Shown in pieces: positions 10,289 to 19,327 of a DNA stretch of 42,016 bases. The number at the start of each line of letters is the position of its first letter. Position 1 is the first letter of the stretch. The DNA is from Tannerellaceae bacterium. GTDB lineage: Bacteria > Bacteroidota > Bacteroidia > Bacteroidales > Tannerellaceae. The translations under genes and the position numbers were made by a program. The notes beneath the pieces were generated by a model. That model was not told where the DNA came from. It ran no database searches and worked only from the letters and a program-made list of their open reading frames with translations. The DNA is taken from the NCBI GenBank assembly GCA_031259845.1, contig JAIRKZ010000133.1, positions 1-42,016 on the forward strand. The letters run 5' to 3'.

Positions 10289-13200
10289 TTAATCTAATGT
10301 AAAGCTTAAACCGAGGCCTCTTAGTTCATGAAGCAACACGTTCAACGATTCCGGGATACCGGGATTTGGCATCGGGTCGCCTTTTACGATGGCTTCATAA
10401 GCTTTAGAACGCCCTACCACGTCGTCAGACTTGATAGTAAGTATTTCCTGCAATATATGGGCAGCGCCGAATGCCTCTAATGCCCAAACTTCCATCTCTC
10501 CGAAACGCTGGCCGCCGAATTGCGCTTTACCGCCTAACGGCTGCTGGGTAATTAATGAATATGGGCCAATAGAACGGGCATGCATTTTGTCGTCTACCAT
10601 GTGGCCTAATTTCAAGAAATAGGTAACGCCTACTGTAGCCGGTTGGTCAAAACGTTCGCCGGTTCCGCCGTCATACAGGTATGTTTTACCGTACCGGGGA
10701 ATGCCTGCTTTATCTGTCCAATCGTTTAAATCATCTATTGAAGCGCCATCAAAGATAGGAGTAGCAAACTTAACATTTAAGGTACTGCCTGTCCATCCCA
10801 ATACGGCTTCAAATATCTGCCCCAGGTTCATACGGGAAGGTACGCCTAATGGGTTCAGGCAAATATCTACGGGAGTTCCGTCTTCAAGGAAAGGCATATC
10901 TTCCTGGCGTACAATTTTGGAAACAATACCTTTGTTACCATGCCGTCCGGCCATCTTATCGCCTACCTGTATCTTACGTTTCTTCGCAATATATACTTTA
11001 GCCATTTGAACAATACCGGTAGGAAGTTCATCTCCAATGGTGAGGTCGAACTTTTTGCGCTTCAGGTCGGCGTCTAATTCTTTATATTTTTTCAGATAAT
11101 TCAGGATAATCTCCTTAATCAAGTCATTTTTTGCATTATCTGCCGTCCATTTACTAACCTGAATAGCGCTATAATCTAAGGTTTCCAATTCCTTACGGGT
11201 AAATTTGACTCCTTTAGGAATTACTTCTATATTCATGTAGTCTTTAACGCCCTGGGATATTTTCCCGTTGGTAAGTACCGTCAGTTTATCAACGAGTACG
11301 CTTTTCAGGTTCGCCATTTTCTGTTCAAATTCTTCATCAAGTTTTGGAAGAATCGCCTTGTCGGTTAATCTGGATTTACGTTTCTTAATCGCTTTTGAGA
11401 ACAAACTTGTTCCAATAACGACCCCGCGCAAAGAAGGCGTAGCTTTTAATGAAGCGTCTTTTACATCACCGGCTTTATCACCGAAGATAGCGCGTAATAA
11501 TTTCTCTTCCGGCGAAGGGTCGGATTCTCCTTTAGGCGTAATTTTACCAATCAGGATATCACCGGGTTCTATACGGGCTCCTACACGGACAATACCTCTT
11601 TCGTCCAGGTCTTTTGTCGCTTCTTCGCTCACATTCGGTATGTCCGAAGTAAGTTCTTCCATGCCGCGTTTTGTTTCGCGGACTTCCAGAATATACTCGT
11701 CTACATGGACAGACGTGAAAAAGTCTTCACGAACCATACGTTCGTTCAACACAATGGCATCTTCGTAATTGTAACCCTTCCAAGGCATATAAGCCACTTT
11801 CACATTACGTCCGAGAGCCAGTTCACCCTTTTGCGTAGAATAACCTTCCGTAAGGATTTGACCGGCTGTTACGCGGTCGCCCCGTTCGATAACCGGGCGT
11901 AAATCTACGGTTGTACTTTGGTTTGTTTTACGCCATTTAGGGATATGATAGGTCTTGACCGAATCTTCAAAACTGACAAAGTCTTCATTTTCCGTGCGGT
12001 CATATTTAATCTTGATACAAGTAGCGTCCACAAATACAACTTCGCCTTCGCCTTCTGCTATGATTTGCGTACGCGAATCTCTCGCTACATATTCTTCAAT
12101 ACCGGTACCTACAATCGGAGCGTCCGGACGTAACAACGGAACAGCCTGGCGCATCATGTTTGAACCCATCAAGGCGCGGTTTGCATCATCATGTTCAAGG
12201 AATGGGATTAAAGAAGCTGCAATAGAAGCAATCTGTGTGGGAGAAACGTCCATTAAGTCAACCTCAGCAGGAGTAACTAACGGGAAATCGGCTTCCAACC
12301 TTGATTTTACTCTGTCACGAATAAACCGTCCCTGATCATCCAACGGAGCATTGCCTTGCGCGATTGTTGATTCCTCTTCTTCTTCCGCCGTATAATATTT
12401 CAAGCCTTCGCTTGAAAAGTCTACCTGCCCGTTTTCTACACGGCGATAGGGAGTAGATATAAATCCAAGGTCATTGATCTTGGCATATACGCAAAGAGAA
12501 GAGATCAAACCGATATTAGGTCCTTCCGGCGTTTCAATCGGGCAAAGACGGCCATAATGTGTATAGTGAACGTCGCGCACCTCGAATCCGGCGCGTTCTC
12601 TTGACAAACCACCCGGCCCGAGCGCCGACAAACGGCGTTTGTGAGTAATTTCGGCCAATGGATTTGTCTGATCCATAAACTGGGATAGAGCATTTGTCCC
12701 GAAGAATGAGTTTACAACGGAAGAAATAGTCTTTGCATTAATCAGGTCTATCGGAGTAAAGACTTCATTATCGCGTACGTTCATACGTTCGCGAACGGTA
12801 CGGGACATACGGGCCAGGCCTATACCGAATTGGTTGTATAATTGTTCGCCTACCGTACGTACGCGGCGATTACTCAGGTGGTCGATATCATCAACGATTG
12901 CTTTTGAATTGATCAGTTCAATTAAATATTTGATAATTTCGATGATATCCTCTTTCGTAAGTACCTTGATGTCTTCGCTGGTAGCGACACCTAATTTTTT
13001 ATTTATCCTGTAACGCCCCACTTCTCCCAAATCGTAACGTTTCTCAGAAAAGAATAAGTTTGTAATAACTTCACGGGCGCTTGCTTCATCTGCCGGTTCG
13101 GCATTTCTTAATTGCCTGTAGATGTATAGTACAGCTTCTTTTTCCGAATTACTGGGGTCTTTTTGGAGTGTATTGTATATGATAGCATAGTCGGATAAAT

Positions 13201-14101
13201 TCTGGTCTTCTCTATGTAATAATATATTTTGTGTTCCCGATTCAAGTATCGCTTCAATATTATCATTATCTAATACCGATTCACGATCTATGATCACATC
13301 GTTACGTTCAATAGACACCACTTCACCCGTATCTTCATCTACAAAGTCTTCAACCCAGGTCTTTAATACACGGGCGGCTAATTTACGCCCGATTAATTTC
13401 TTTAAATTGGTTTTTGTAACCTTTACCTCTTCAGCCAAATTAAAGATTTCAAGTATGTCTTTATCACTTTCGAAACCGATGGCTCTTAAAAGGGTCGTAA
13501 CCGGTAATTTCTTTTTACGGTCGATGTAAGCATACATCACATTATTGATGTCTGTGGCAAACTCTATCCATGAACCTTTAAGCGGTATGATACGTGCAGA
13601 ATACAATTTTGTACCGTTTGCATGTATGCTTTGCCCGAAGAATACCCCCGGCGAACGATGCAACTGGGATACAACCACACGTTCCGCTCCGTTTATAACA
13701 AAGGTTCCTCTTTCAGTCATATAAGGAATTGGCCCCAAATATACGTCTTGTATTACCGTATCGAAATCTTCATGGTCCGGGTCTGTACAATATAATTTCA
13801 GTTTTGCTTTTAAGGGGACGCTGTAAGTCAGTCCGCGTGCAATACACTCGTCAATCGTATACCGGGGAGGATCGATGTAATAGTCTAAGAACTCTAATAC
13901 AAAGTTGTTACGGGTATCAGCAATCGGAAAATTTTCTGCAAATACCTTATATAACCCCTCCTTTTTTCTTTTCTCAGGAGGTGTATCAAGTTGAAGAAAG
14001 TCTTGGAACGACTTCAATTGTACTTCGAGAAAATCCGGATAAGGAAGTGAATTCTTTATCGAAGCAAAATTAATTCTTTGGTTGCCAGTTGTTGAAGACA
14101 T
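10289..14101 (-). CDS. rpoB: DNA-directed RNA polymerase subunit beta
   Basis: A 1270-residue RNA polymerase beta subunit. The rifampicin-pocket region is present with the sequences [19 protein letters not shown] and [18 protein letters not shown], close to the Escherichia coli sequence and without the common resistance substitutions. The C-terminal block [19 protein letters not shown], which contacts beta', is intact. The start ATG is preceded by a 108-bp gap to rplL that holds a large hairpin (14147-14181), so beta/beta' expression may be partly uncoupled from the ribosomal proteins. Confidence 0.99.
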   Translation of the reverse strand: MSSTTGNQRINFASIKNSLPYPDFLEVQLKSFQDFLQLDTPPEKRKKEGLYKVFAENFPIADTRNNFVLEFLDYYIDPPRYTIDECIARGLTYSVPLKAKLKLYCTDPDHEDFDTVIQDVYLGPIPYMTERGTFVINGAERVVVSQLHRSPGVFFGQSIHANGTKLYSARIIPLKGSWIEFATDINNVMYAYIDRKKKLPVTTLLRAIGFESDKDILEIFNLAEEVKVTKTNLKKLIGRKLAARVLKTWVEDFVDEDTGEVVSIERNDVIIDRESVLDNDNIEAILESGTQNILLHREDQNLSDYAIIYNTLQKDPSNSEKEAVLYIYRQLRNAEPADEASAREVITNLFFSEKRYDLGEVGRYRINKKLGVATSEDIKVLTKEDIIEIIKYLIELINSKAIVDDIDHLSNRRVRTVGEQLYNQFGIGLARMSRTVRERMNVRDNEVFTPIDLINAKTISSVVNSFFGTNALSQFMDQTNPLAEITHKRRLSALGPGGLSRERAGFEVRDVHYTHYGRLCPIETPEGPNIGLISSLCVYAKINDLGFISTPYRRVENGQVDFSSEGLKYYTAEEEEESTIAQGNAPLDDQGRFIRDRVKSRLEADFPLVTPAEVDLMDVSPTQIASIAASLIPFLEHDDANRALMGSNMMRQAVPLLRPDAPIVGTGIEEYVARDSRTQIIAEGEGEVVFVDATCIKIKYDRTENEDFVSFEDSVKTYHIPKWRKTNQSTTVDLRPVIERGDRVTAGQILTEGYSTQKGELALGRNVKVAYMPWKGYNYEDAIVLNERMVREDFFTSVHVDEYILEVRETKRGMEELTSDIPNVSEEATKDLDERGIVRVGARIEPGDILIGKITPKGESDPSPEEKLLRAIFGDKAGDVKDASLKATPSLRGVVIGTSLFSKAIKKRKSRLTDKAILPKLDEEFEQKMANLKSVLVDKLTVLTNGKISQGVKDYMNIEVIPKGVKFTRKELETLDYSAIQVSKWTADNAKNDLIKEIILNYLKKYKELDADLKRKKFDLTIGDELPTGIVQMAKVYIAKKRKIQVGDKMAGRHGNKGIVSKIVRQEDMPFLEDGTPVDICLNPLGVPSRMNLGQIFEAVLGWTGSTLNVKFATPIFDGASIDDLNDWTDKAGIPRYGKTYLYDGGTGERFDQPATVGVTYFLKLGHMVDDKMHARSIGPYSLITQQPLGGKAQFGGQRFGEMEVWALEAFGAAHILQEILTIKSDDVVGRSKAYEAIVKGDPMPNPGIPESLNVLLHELRGLGLSFTLD

Positions 14102-14141
14102 TTAATAAGGAATTTATTGAACTTAATGAAAATATAGACAC

Positions 14142-14181
14142 AAAAAGGTTAAGAATCATTGATAAAAAATGATTCTTAACC
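14142..14181 (-). terminator. Hairpin with short U-run between rplL and rpoB (possible attenuator or processing site)
   Basis: Perfect 13-base arms GGTTAAGAATCAT and ATGATTCTTAACC (14147-14159, 14169-14181) enclose a 9-base loop. On the minus strand TTTTTGTG follows. It lies about 30 nt after rplL and 45 nt before rpoB. Because rpoBC must still be expressed, partial termination or RNase cleavage is more likely than full termination. Escherichia coli has an attenuator and an RNase III site at the same junction. Confidence 0.75.
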
Positions 14182-14209
14182 AAGTTACCTGATTCACAGG
14201 CTATAATAC

Positions 14210-14584
14210 TTACTTAAGCTCAACTTCAGCCCCAGCTTCTTCTAAGCTTTTCTTTAAACCTTCTGCGTCTGCTTTGGCAATACCTTCTTTGATATTGCTT
14301 GGAGCGCTGTCAACTAAATCTTTCGCTTCTTTCAAGCCCAGACCGGTTAATTCTTTTACTAGCTTAACGATTGCCAACTTATTAGCGCCCGGAGCTTTCA
14401 ATACTACGTCGAAAGAAGTTTTTTCTTCAACAACTTCAGCAGCGGCAACAGCAGGGCCGGCAACAGCAACGGCTGCGGCAGCAGGTTCAATACCATATTC
14501 TTCTTTAAGGATAGCCGCTAATTCACTAACTTCTTTTACGGTCAAGTTTACTAATTGTTCAGCAAAAGCTTTTAAATCTGCCAT
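14210..14584 (-). CDS. rplL: 50S ribosomal protein bL12 (L7/L12)
   Basis: A 124-residue stalk protein of the large subunit that binds translation factors. The N-terminal dimerisation domain (about 1-35) is followed by an alanine/valine/glutamate-rich hinge ([20 protein letters not shown]) and the conserved C-terminal factor-binding domain, including [20 protein letters not shown] and [15 protein letters not shown]. It follows rplJ after a 42-bp gap, the usual arrangement. A hairpin lies just downstream, before rpoB. Confidence 0.99.
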   Translation of the reverse strand: MADLKAFAEQLVNLTVKEVSELAAILKEEYGIEPAAAAVAVAGPAVAAAEVVEEKTSFDVVLKAPGANKLAIVKLVKELTGLGLKEAKDLVDSAPSNIKEGIAKADAEGLKKSLEEAGAEVELK

Positions 14585-14626
14585 TTTTATATGATTTAAA
14601 TGTTTGTTTATCTATGTAATTTATTA

Positions 14627-15157
14627 TTATTTTTCTTCCAGAGTTTTTAATACTCCAAGGATGGTTTGGCCTGATGATTGAAGAGCGGAAATAACGTTCT
14701 TTGCCGGAGATTGCAACAAAGAAATAACATCTCCGATAAGTTCGTTTTTACTCTTGATATTTACCAAAACTTCCAGGTTCTCAGCGCCAATATAAAAGCT
14801 TTCTTGTACATAAGCAGCTTTTAATTGAGGCTTTACGTCTTCTTTATTCTTAGAAGCTTTTGTAAAATCTTTAATCAGGCGGGCGGGTACATTTGCCACA
14901 TGGGAAAACATGACTGCCGTATTGCCTTTTAAAGCGGCATACAACGGAGAATAATCTTCCTCCAGATTTTCCAACGCTTTCTTCAGCAATGTGTTCTTAA
15001 CAACAACCAACTTCACTTCTTTCTTATAACATTCTCTTCTTAATGCACTGGTTTTTCCTGCATTAAGAGATTCGATGTCTGTCAGATAGAAATGTGGGTA
15101 TGCTTTTATCGTGGCGGTGAGTTGTTCAATAATTTTGCTTTTATCTTCCTTTTTCAT
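14627..15157 (-). CDS. rplJ: 50S ribosomal protein uL10
   Basis: A 176-residue stalk-base protein that anchors L7/L12 dimers to 23S rRNA. The N-terminal rRNA-binding domain shows the family pattern TDIESLNAGKTSALRRECYK and VVKNTLLKKAL. The C-terminal helix (about 150-176) that docks L7/L12 is present. It starts 16 bp after rplA. No separate long leader that could act as an L10 autoregulatory site is visible in that 16-bp gap. Confidence 0.98.
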   Translation of the reverse strand: MKKEDKSKIIEQLTATIKAYPHFYLTDIESLNAGKTSALRRECYKKEVKLVVVKNTLLKKALENLEEDYSPLYAALKGNTAVMFSHVANVPARLIKDFTKASKNKEDVKPQLKAAYVQESFYIGAENLEVLVNIKSKNELIGDVISLLQSPAKNVISALQSSGQTILGVLKTLEEK

Positions 15158-15173
15158 TGTTCAATTGCTTTAA

Positions 15174-15872
15174 TTAATTTTCTTCAACTGACTTGGAGTC
15201 TATTTTAATACCCACACTCATAGTACTTGAAAGATAAATGCTTTTAATATATGTACCTTTAGCGGCAGATGGTTTCAGCTTGATCAGTGTAGAGATAAAT
15301 TCCTTTGTATTATCACGGATCTGATCCGGCGAAAATGAAACCTTTCCTACGGAAGTATGAACAATTCCGGTTTTGTCAACTTTAAAGTCTATTTTACCTT
15401 GTTTCACTTCCCTGATAGCCTGGCCGATGTCATTGGTAACGGTACCGCTCTTTGGATTCGGCATTAAGCCGCGAGGACCTAAAATCCTTCCTAAAGCGCC
15501 AATCTTACCCATAATAGAAGGCATGGTGATGATAACGTCAATATCCGTCCAACCTCCTTTTATTTGGTTGATATATTCATCTAATCCCACAAAATCAGCT
15601 CCGGCTTCTTTCGCTTCCGCTTCTTTGTCGGGTGTACATAATGCAAGAACCCTGACCTGCTTACCTGTTCCATGAGGCAATGAAACCACGCCTCTTACCA
15701 TTTGATTGGCTTTACGCGGATCAACTCCCAAACGGACGTCCACATCTACGGATGCATCAAATTTAGTAGTAGAAATCTCCTTTACTAAAACGGATGCTTC
15801 TTTTAATGTGTATGCTTTCCCAGGTTCAATCTTTCCTAAAACCAACTTCTGATTTTTTGTAAGTTTACTCAT
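15174..15872 (-). CDS. rplA: 50S ribosomal protein uL1
   Basis: A 232-residue protein of the mobile L1 stalk. Recognisable segments are [19 protein letters not shown] near the N-terminus and the glycine-rich [19 protein letters not shown], which are diagnostic of the family. Start and length are normal. It lies 16 bp after rplK and 16 bp before rplJ. In other bacteria L1 represses its own operon by binding the leader mRNA; no such site was traced here. Confidence 0.99.
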   Translation of the reverse strand: MSKLTKNQKLVLGKIEPGKAYTLKEASVLVKEISTTKFDASVDVDVRLGVDPRKANQMVRGVVSLPHGTGKQVRVLALCTPDKEAEAKEAGADFVGLDEYINQIKGGWTDIDVIITMPSIMGKIGALGRILGPRGLMPNPKSGTVTNDIGQAIREVKQGKIDFKVDKTGIVHTSVGKVSFSPDQIRDNTKEFISTLIKLKPSAAKGTYIKSIYLSSTMSVGIKIDSKSVEEN

Positions 15873-15888
15873 CTCAATTGCTTTTTAT

Positions 15889-16332
15889 TTAATTATTACC
15901 CGGGAAACTTCCTTTAACAGTAATCCCCATACTTCGTGCAGTCCCTGCTACCATTCTCATAGCAGATTCAACAGTAAAGCAGTTTAAATCAACAAGTTTA
16001 TCTTCTGCAATCGCTTTTACCTGATCCCAGGTAATTTCCGCAATCTTTTTACGGTTAGGTTCTGCAGAACCCCCTTTTAATTTAGCAACTTCCAGTAATT
16101 GAATAGCTACGGGAGGGGTCTTAACAACAAACTCGAAAGACTTATCGGCATAGTAAGTAATTACAACAGGTAATATTTTACCAGCCTTGTCTTGGGTCCT
16201 GGCATTGAATTGCTTGCAAAACTCCATAATATTGATACCCTTAGAACCTAATGCAGGTCCTACCGGCGGAGAAGGGTTTGCTGCTCCTCCTTTAATTTGC
16301 AATTTAATTTGTCCAGCAACTTCTTTAGCCAT
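15889..16332 (-). CDS. rplK: 50S ribosomal protein uL11
   Basis: A 147-residue protein of the GTPase-associated centre. The N-terminal [20 protein letters not shown] motif and the C-terminal segment ending [12 protein letters not shown] are both standard for the family. It is separated from nusG by 68 bp and from rplA by 16 bp. No unusual insertion or truncation is seen. Confidence 0.99.
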   Translation of the reverse strand: MAKEVAGQIKLQIKGGAANPSPPVGPALGSKGINIMEFCKQFNARTQDKAGKILPVVITYYADKSFEFVVKTPPVAIQLLEVAKLKGGSAEPNRKKIAEITWDQVKAIAEDKLVDLNCFTVESAMRMVAGTARSMGITVKGSFPGNN

Positions 16333-16400
16333 TTTTTCTAAAATTTATTGATTATAACATCAAAAACGAAAAGATTCATACAACTTCGTAACAAGTGGCA

Positions 16401-16943
16401 TTATTCTTTCTCTACTTGCATATATCCCAACTCAAGCGGGGTTTTTCTCCCGAAAATCTTAACCATTACTTTCAGTTTTTTCTTTTCCGTGTTGACTTCT
16501 TCAATAACGCCGCTAAACCCATTGAAAGGGCCGTAGGTTACTTTTACATTTTCGCCAACATAATACTGGATATCCAAATCATCCTGTTGCTCCAGCAACT
16601 CATCAACCGTACCTAAAATACGGCCAACTTCTGCCGGACGCAGAGGAACCGGATTATCCGAACCGCCAAGAAAACCGATGACATTGGGTATGTTTCTCAA
16701 TCGATGAGCTACTTCGCCTACTAAGGCAGCTTCCACTAAAACGTAACCCGGTAAATAGGCTCTTTCTTTTATCACCTTTTTACCATTCCGCATGGATACT
16801 GTTTTTTCAGTAGGAATTAACACTTGCGATACATAATCTCCTAAGTCCGTATTCTTTAATTCCGACTCCAGATATTCTTTCACCTTATTCTCTTTGCCAC
16901 TAATGGCACGGAGAACATAAAATTTCTTTTCGATGTCAGACAT
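16401..16943 (-). CDS. nusG: Transcription termination/antitermination factor NusG
   Basis: A 180-residue NusG. The N-terminal NGN domain (about 5-115) shows FYVLRAISGKENKVKEYLE and the conserved LPGYVLVEA and IPNVIGFLG stretches. The C-terminal KOW domain is VKVTYGPFNGFSGVIEEVN. NusG binds the beta' clamp and couples polymerase to Rho or the ribosome. It starts 15 bp after secE, as in most bacteria. Confidence 0.99.
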   Translation of the reverse strand: MSDIEKKFYVLRAISGKENKVKEYLESELKNTDLGDYVSQVLIPTEKTVSMRNGKKVIKERAYLPGYVLVEAALVGEVAHRLRNIPNVIGFLGGSDNPVPLRPAEVGRILGTVDELLEQQDDLDIQYYVGENVKVTYGPFNGFSGVIEEVNTEKKKLKVMVKIFGRKTPLELGYMQVEKE

Positions 16944-16958
16944 TACCTTAAAAGAGTA

Positions 16959-17159
16959 TTAAAAAATTCGCTCGTAGATAAATCGCATCATGTTTTCAAA
17001 GCTCATATCTACCACAAAGATCAATGCTGCAATTATAAGGGAAGCAAACATAACAACTACAGCGCTGTTGGAAAGTTCTATCCTTGTGGGCCAAGAAACT
17101 TTATAAACAAGTTCGTTATAAGATTCTTTTAAATATTTGATTAATTTCTTCATCTTCAC
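16959..17159 (-). CDS. secE: Preprotein translocase subunit SecE (short form)
   Basis: A 66-residue protein with a basic, amphipathic N-terminal helix (KKLIKYLKESYNELVYKVSW), the conserved V-x-WPTR hinge, and one membrane span (about residues 29-50, SNSAVVVMFASLIIAALIFVVD). This is the usual single-span SecE that clamps SecY. It is located directly upstream of nusG and downstream of tRNA-Trp, as expected. Confidence 0.97.
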   Translation of the reverse strand: MKMKKLIKYLKESYNELVYKVSWPTRIELSNSAVVVMFASLIIAALIFVVDMSFENMMRFIYERIF

Positions 17160-17173
17160 CTATAAATTTTTCG

Positions 17174-17246
17174 CACGGAAGGAGAGGCTCGAACTCCCGA
17201 CACCTGGTTTTGGAGACCAGTGCTCTACCGACTGAGCTACTTCCGT
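17174..17246 (-). tRNA. tRNA-Trp (CCA anticodon)
   Basis: The 73-nt cloverleaf on the minus strand has acceptor arms ACGGAAG/CTTCCGT, an anticodon stem CTGGT/ACCAG with loop CTCCAAA, giving anticodon CCA, and the T-loop TTCGAGC. The 3' CCA end is not encoded. It lies between tuf and secE inside the operon. Confidence 0.97.
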
Positions 17247-17250
17247 AAGA

Positions 17251-17277
17251 AGATAGCCGGATAAAATCCGGCTATCT
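17251..17277 (-). other. Intercistronic hairpin between tuf and tRNA-Trp
   Basis: Perfect 12-base arms AGATAGCCGGAT/ATCCGGCTATCT (17251-17262 and 17266-17277) surround a 3-base loop. On the minus strand only TCTT follows, then the tRNA begins within 5 nt. With no strong U-run it is more likely a stabiliser of the tuf 3' end or a tRNA processing signal than a full terminator. Confidence 0.75.
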
Positions 17278-17288
17278 GGTTTATCGAA

Positions 17289-18476
17289 TTAATCTAATAA
17301 TTCTGTTATCTGACCAGCGCCTACTGTACGTCCACCTTCACGGATAGCGAAACGTAAACCTACACTACAAGCAACCGGATAAATCAAATCTACAGTAATC
17401 GTTACATTATCGCCGGGCATTACCATTTCTGTTCCTTCAGGAAGGGTGATTTCACCGGTAACGTCTAATGTACGGATATAGAACTGCGGACGGTATTTGT
17501 TATGGAATGGCGTATGGCGGCCACCTTCTTCTTTCTTCAGGATATAAACCTCTGCTTTTACTTTAGAATGAGGTTTCACTTTTCCCGGGTGGGTGATAAC
17601 CATACCACGTTTGATTTCATTTTTGTCGATGCCGCGAAGCAACAAACCTACATTGTCGCCAGCTTGGCCTTCATCCAGAATTTTACGGAACATTTCCACG
17701 CCGGTTACAACAGACTTCATATTTTCTGCACCTAAACCGATGATCTGAACTTCTTCACTCGTTTTGATGATACCGGTTTCAATACGTCCTGTAGCAACTG
17801 TACCACGTCCTGTAATAGAGAACACGTCTTCAACAGGCATAAGGAAAGGTTTGTCTATTTCACGCGGAGGAAGTGGAATCCAAGTATCGCAGGCATCCAT
17901 CAATTCCATTACTTTTTCTTCCCATTGGGCGGCGCCGTCCAATGCGCCTAAAGCAGAGCCTCGGATCACCGGTGTATTGTCGCCGTCGAAATCATAGAAT
18001 GAAAGAAGTTCTCTCATTTCCATTTCTACCAGTTCCAACATTTCTTCATCGTCCACCATGTCACATTTATTCATGAATACAACCAATTTAGGAACGTTTA
18101 CCTGGCGTGCTAAAAGGATGTGTTCACGAGTTTGAGGCATAGGACCGTCGGTAGCGGCAACTACGATAATAGCGCCATCCATCTGTGCCGCGCCCGTAAC
18201 CATGTTCTTTACATAGTCAGCGTGGCCCGGACAGTCTACGTGCGCATAGTGGCGGTTCGATGTCTGGTACTCTACGTGAGCCGTGTTAATTGTGATACCT
18301 CTTTCTTTTTCTTCCGGGGCGTTGTCGATAGAATCGAATGTACGCAATTCGGAAAGCCCTTTCTTTGCCAATACTGTAGTAATAGCAGCAGTCAAAGTTG
18401 TTTTACCGTGGTCAACGTGGCCGATTGTGCCAATGTTAACGTGGGGTTTCGATCTGTCAAAACGTTCTTTTGCCAT
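17289..18476 (-). CDS. tuf: Translation elongation factor Tu
   Basis: A 395-residue GTPase that delivers aminoacyl-tRNA to the ribosome. G-domain motifs are [21 protein letters not shown] and the RGSALGAL segment. Domains 2 and 3 end with [14 protein letters not shown]. Length is normal for bacteria. It is preceded by four tRNA genes and followed by tRNA-Trp and secE, so its mRNA should be released by tRNA processing on both sides. Confidence 0.99.
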   Translation of the reverse strand: MAKERFDRSKPHVNIGTIGHVDHGKTTLTAAITTVLAKKGLSELRTFDSIDNAPEEKERGITINTAHVEYQTSNRHYAHVDCPGHADYVKNMVTGAAQMDGAIIVVAATDGPMPQTREHILLARQVNVPKLVVFMNKCDMVDDEEMLELVEMEMRELLSFYDFDGDNTPVIRGSALGALDGAAQWEEKVMELMDACDTWIPLPPREIDKPFLMPVEDVFSITGRGTVATGRIETGIIKTSEEVQIIGLGAENMKSVVTGVEMFRKILDEGQAGDNVGLLLRGIDKNEIKRGMVITHPGKVKPHSKVKAEVYILKKEEGGRHTPFHNKYRPQFYIRTLDVTGEITLPEGTEMVMPGDNVTITVDLIYPVACSVGLRFAIREGGRTVGAGQITELLD

Positions 18477-18536
18477 AACTTAATTGTTATTTATTTATAA
18501 TGTTTATATTCTAAATTAAATATCATCTTTAAAAAG

Positions 18537-18608
<72 letters not shown>

Positions 18609-18615
18609 AAACAAG

Positions 18616-18688
18616 AGCGGAAGACGGGGCTCAAACCCGCGACCCTCAGCTTGGAAGGCTAATGCTCTATCAACTGAGCTACTTCCGC
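18616..18688 (-). tRNA. tRNA-Gly (TCC anticodon)
   Basis: The 73-nt cloverleaf has acceptor arms GCGGAAG/CTTCCGC, anticodon stem TTAGC/GCTGA (one wobble) and loop CTTCCAA, giving anticodon TCC. CCA is not encoded. It is separated from tRNA-Thr(GGT) by 7 bp. Confidence 0.96.
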
Positions 18689-18734
18689 AATTTTTTCCTT
18701 TATAAAAGACCGGTTCACGCATAAACCAATCCAG

Positions 18735-18817
18735 TGGGCAGTGATGGATTCGAACCACCGAAGGCGTAAGCCAGCTGAGTTACAGTCAGCCCCATTTGGC
18801 CACTCTGGTAACTGCCC
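18735..18817 (-). tRNA. tRNA-Tyr (GTA anticodon)
   Basis: A class II tRNA of 83 nt with a long variable arm. Acceptor arms are GGGCAGT/ACTGCCC, anticodon stem GCTGA/TCAGC, loop CTGTAAC with anticodon GTA. Confidence 0.96.
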
Positions 18818-18854
18818 TTTGTATTGTAAAATATTGACTTCCGCCCATTCTCCG

Positions 18855-18928
18855 AGCCTCTTGTCGGATTCGAACCAACGGCCCCGAGATTACAAATCAC
18901 GTGCTCTGGCCAACTGAGCTAAAGAGGC
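18855..18928 (-). tRNA. tRNA-Thr (TGT anticodon)
   Basis: A 74-nt cloverleaf with acceptor arms GCCTCTT/AAGAGGC and loop TTTGTAA, giving anticodon TGT. The anticodon stem CGTGA/TCTCG has a central U-U opposition; otherwise it pairs. It is the first gene of the tRNA-tuf-rpo operon. Confidence 0.95.
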
Positions 18929-18953
18929 ATATACATTATATATAAAGGAACAA

Positions 18954-18977
18954 CCGTTTCGTCACAAGGCGAAACGG
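18954..18977 (-). other. Hairpin between hpf and the tRNA cluster, at the predicted start of the tRNA-tuf transcript
   Basis: Perfect 8-base arms CCGTTTCG/CGAAACGG enclose an 8-base loop. It is about 50 nt past the hpf stop codon and just downstream of the predicted -7 box, so the new transcript would begin at or inside the stem. It could be the hpf terminator (a weak T-rich stretch follows) or a structured 5' end. Confidence 0.6.
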
Positions 18978-18980
18978 CTG

Positions 18981-19011
18981 CAAATTTAGAGATTATTTCT
19001 TAGATACCAAA
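18981..19011 (-). promoter_or_regulatory. Predicted promoter of the tRNA-tuf-rpoBC operon
   Basis: TTTG (19008-19011), a 19-base spacer and TAAATTTG (18981-18988) on the minus strand make an exact match to the Bacteroidota -33/-7 consensus. It lies about 50 bp ahead of the first tRNA. No equally good promoter was noticed further down the operon. Confidence 0.8.
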
Positions 19012-19027
19012 ATTATTATTATTTTTT

Positions 19028-19327
19028 TTATTTAGTCCTGACTTTTTCTTTATACTTCACTAATTGCTTTCCCAATGCTTCGCTGCAAGCGTCAACCGCT
19101 TCCTCAAATGTATCGGCTATTTTCTCAGCAAAAAGTTCTCCGTTTTTAATAATAAGTTTGATAGATGCACTTTTGTTCTGTGCTGTTTCAGGTTTAATTA
19201 CTTTTAGAATTACTTCGGCTGTCATGATACCGTCGAAGTATTTTTCTAATTTTGAAACTTTCTTTTGAACAAATGCTTCCAGTTTGTCGGTAGCGTCAAA
19301 ATGGATGGATTGAATTTTAATGTCCAT
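19028..19327 (-). CDS. hpf: Ribosome hibernation-promoting factor (HPF/RaiA family)
   Basis: Read from the ATG at 19327, the product has 99 residues starting MDIKIQSIHFDATDKLEAFV. This start has a strong AAGGAGG ribosome-binding site 6 bases upstream, unusual for this genome, while a longer reading with 12 extra residues does not fit the family. The pattern of a short beta-alpha-beta-beta-beta-alpha fold and the EVILKVIKPETAQNKSASIK segment match short HPF. It binds the 30S decoding site in stationary phase. The start codon overlaps the end of xerC by 11 bases, implying translational coupling. Confidence 0.92.
   Translation of the reverse strand: MDIKIQSIHFDATDKLEAFVQKKVSKLEKYFDGIMTAEVILKVIKPETAQNKSASIKLIIKNGELFAEKIADTFEEAVDACSEALGKQLVKYKEKVRTK

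Noticed and set aside
12650-12740. Rifampicin-resistance changes in rpoB
   Set aside because: The pocket residues match the usual sensitive form; only a common Asn-to-Thr variation relative to Escherichia coli is visible.
18689-18734. Extra small RNA between the tRNA genes
   Set aside because: The gaps are under 50 bp, have no stable fold and are explained as tRNA spacers.
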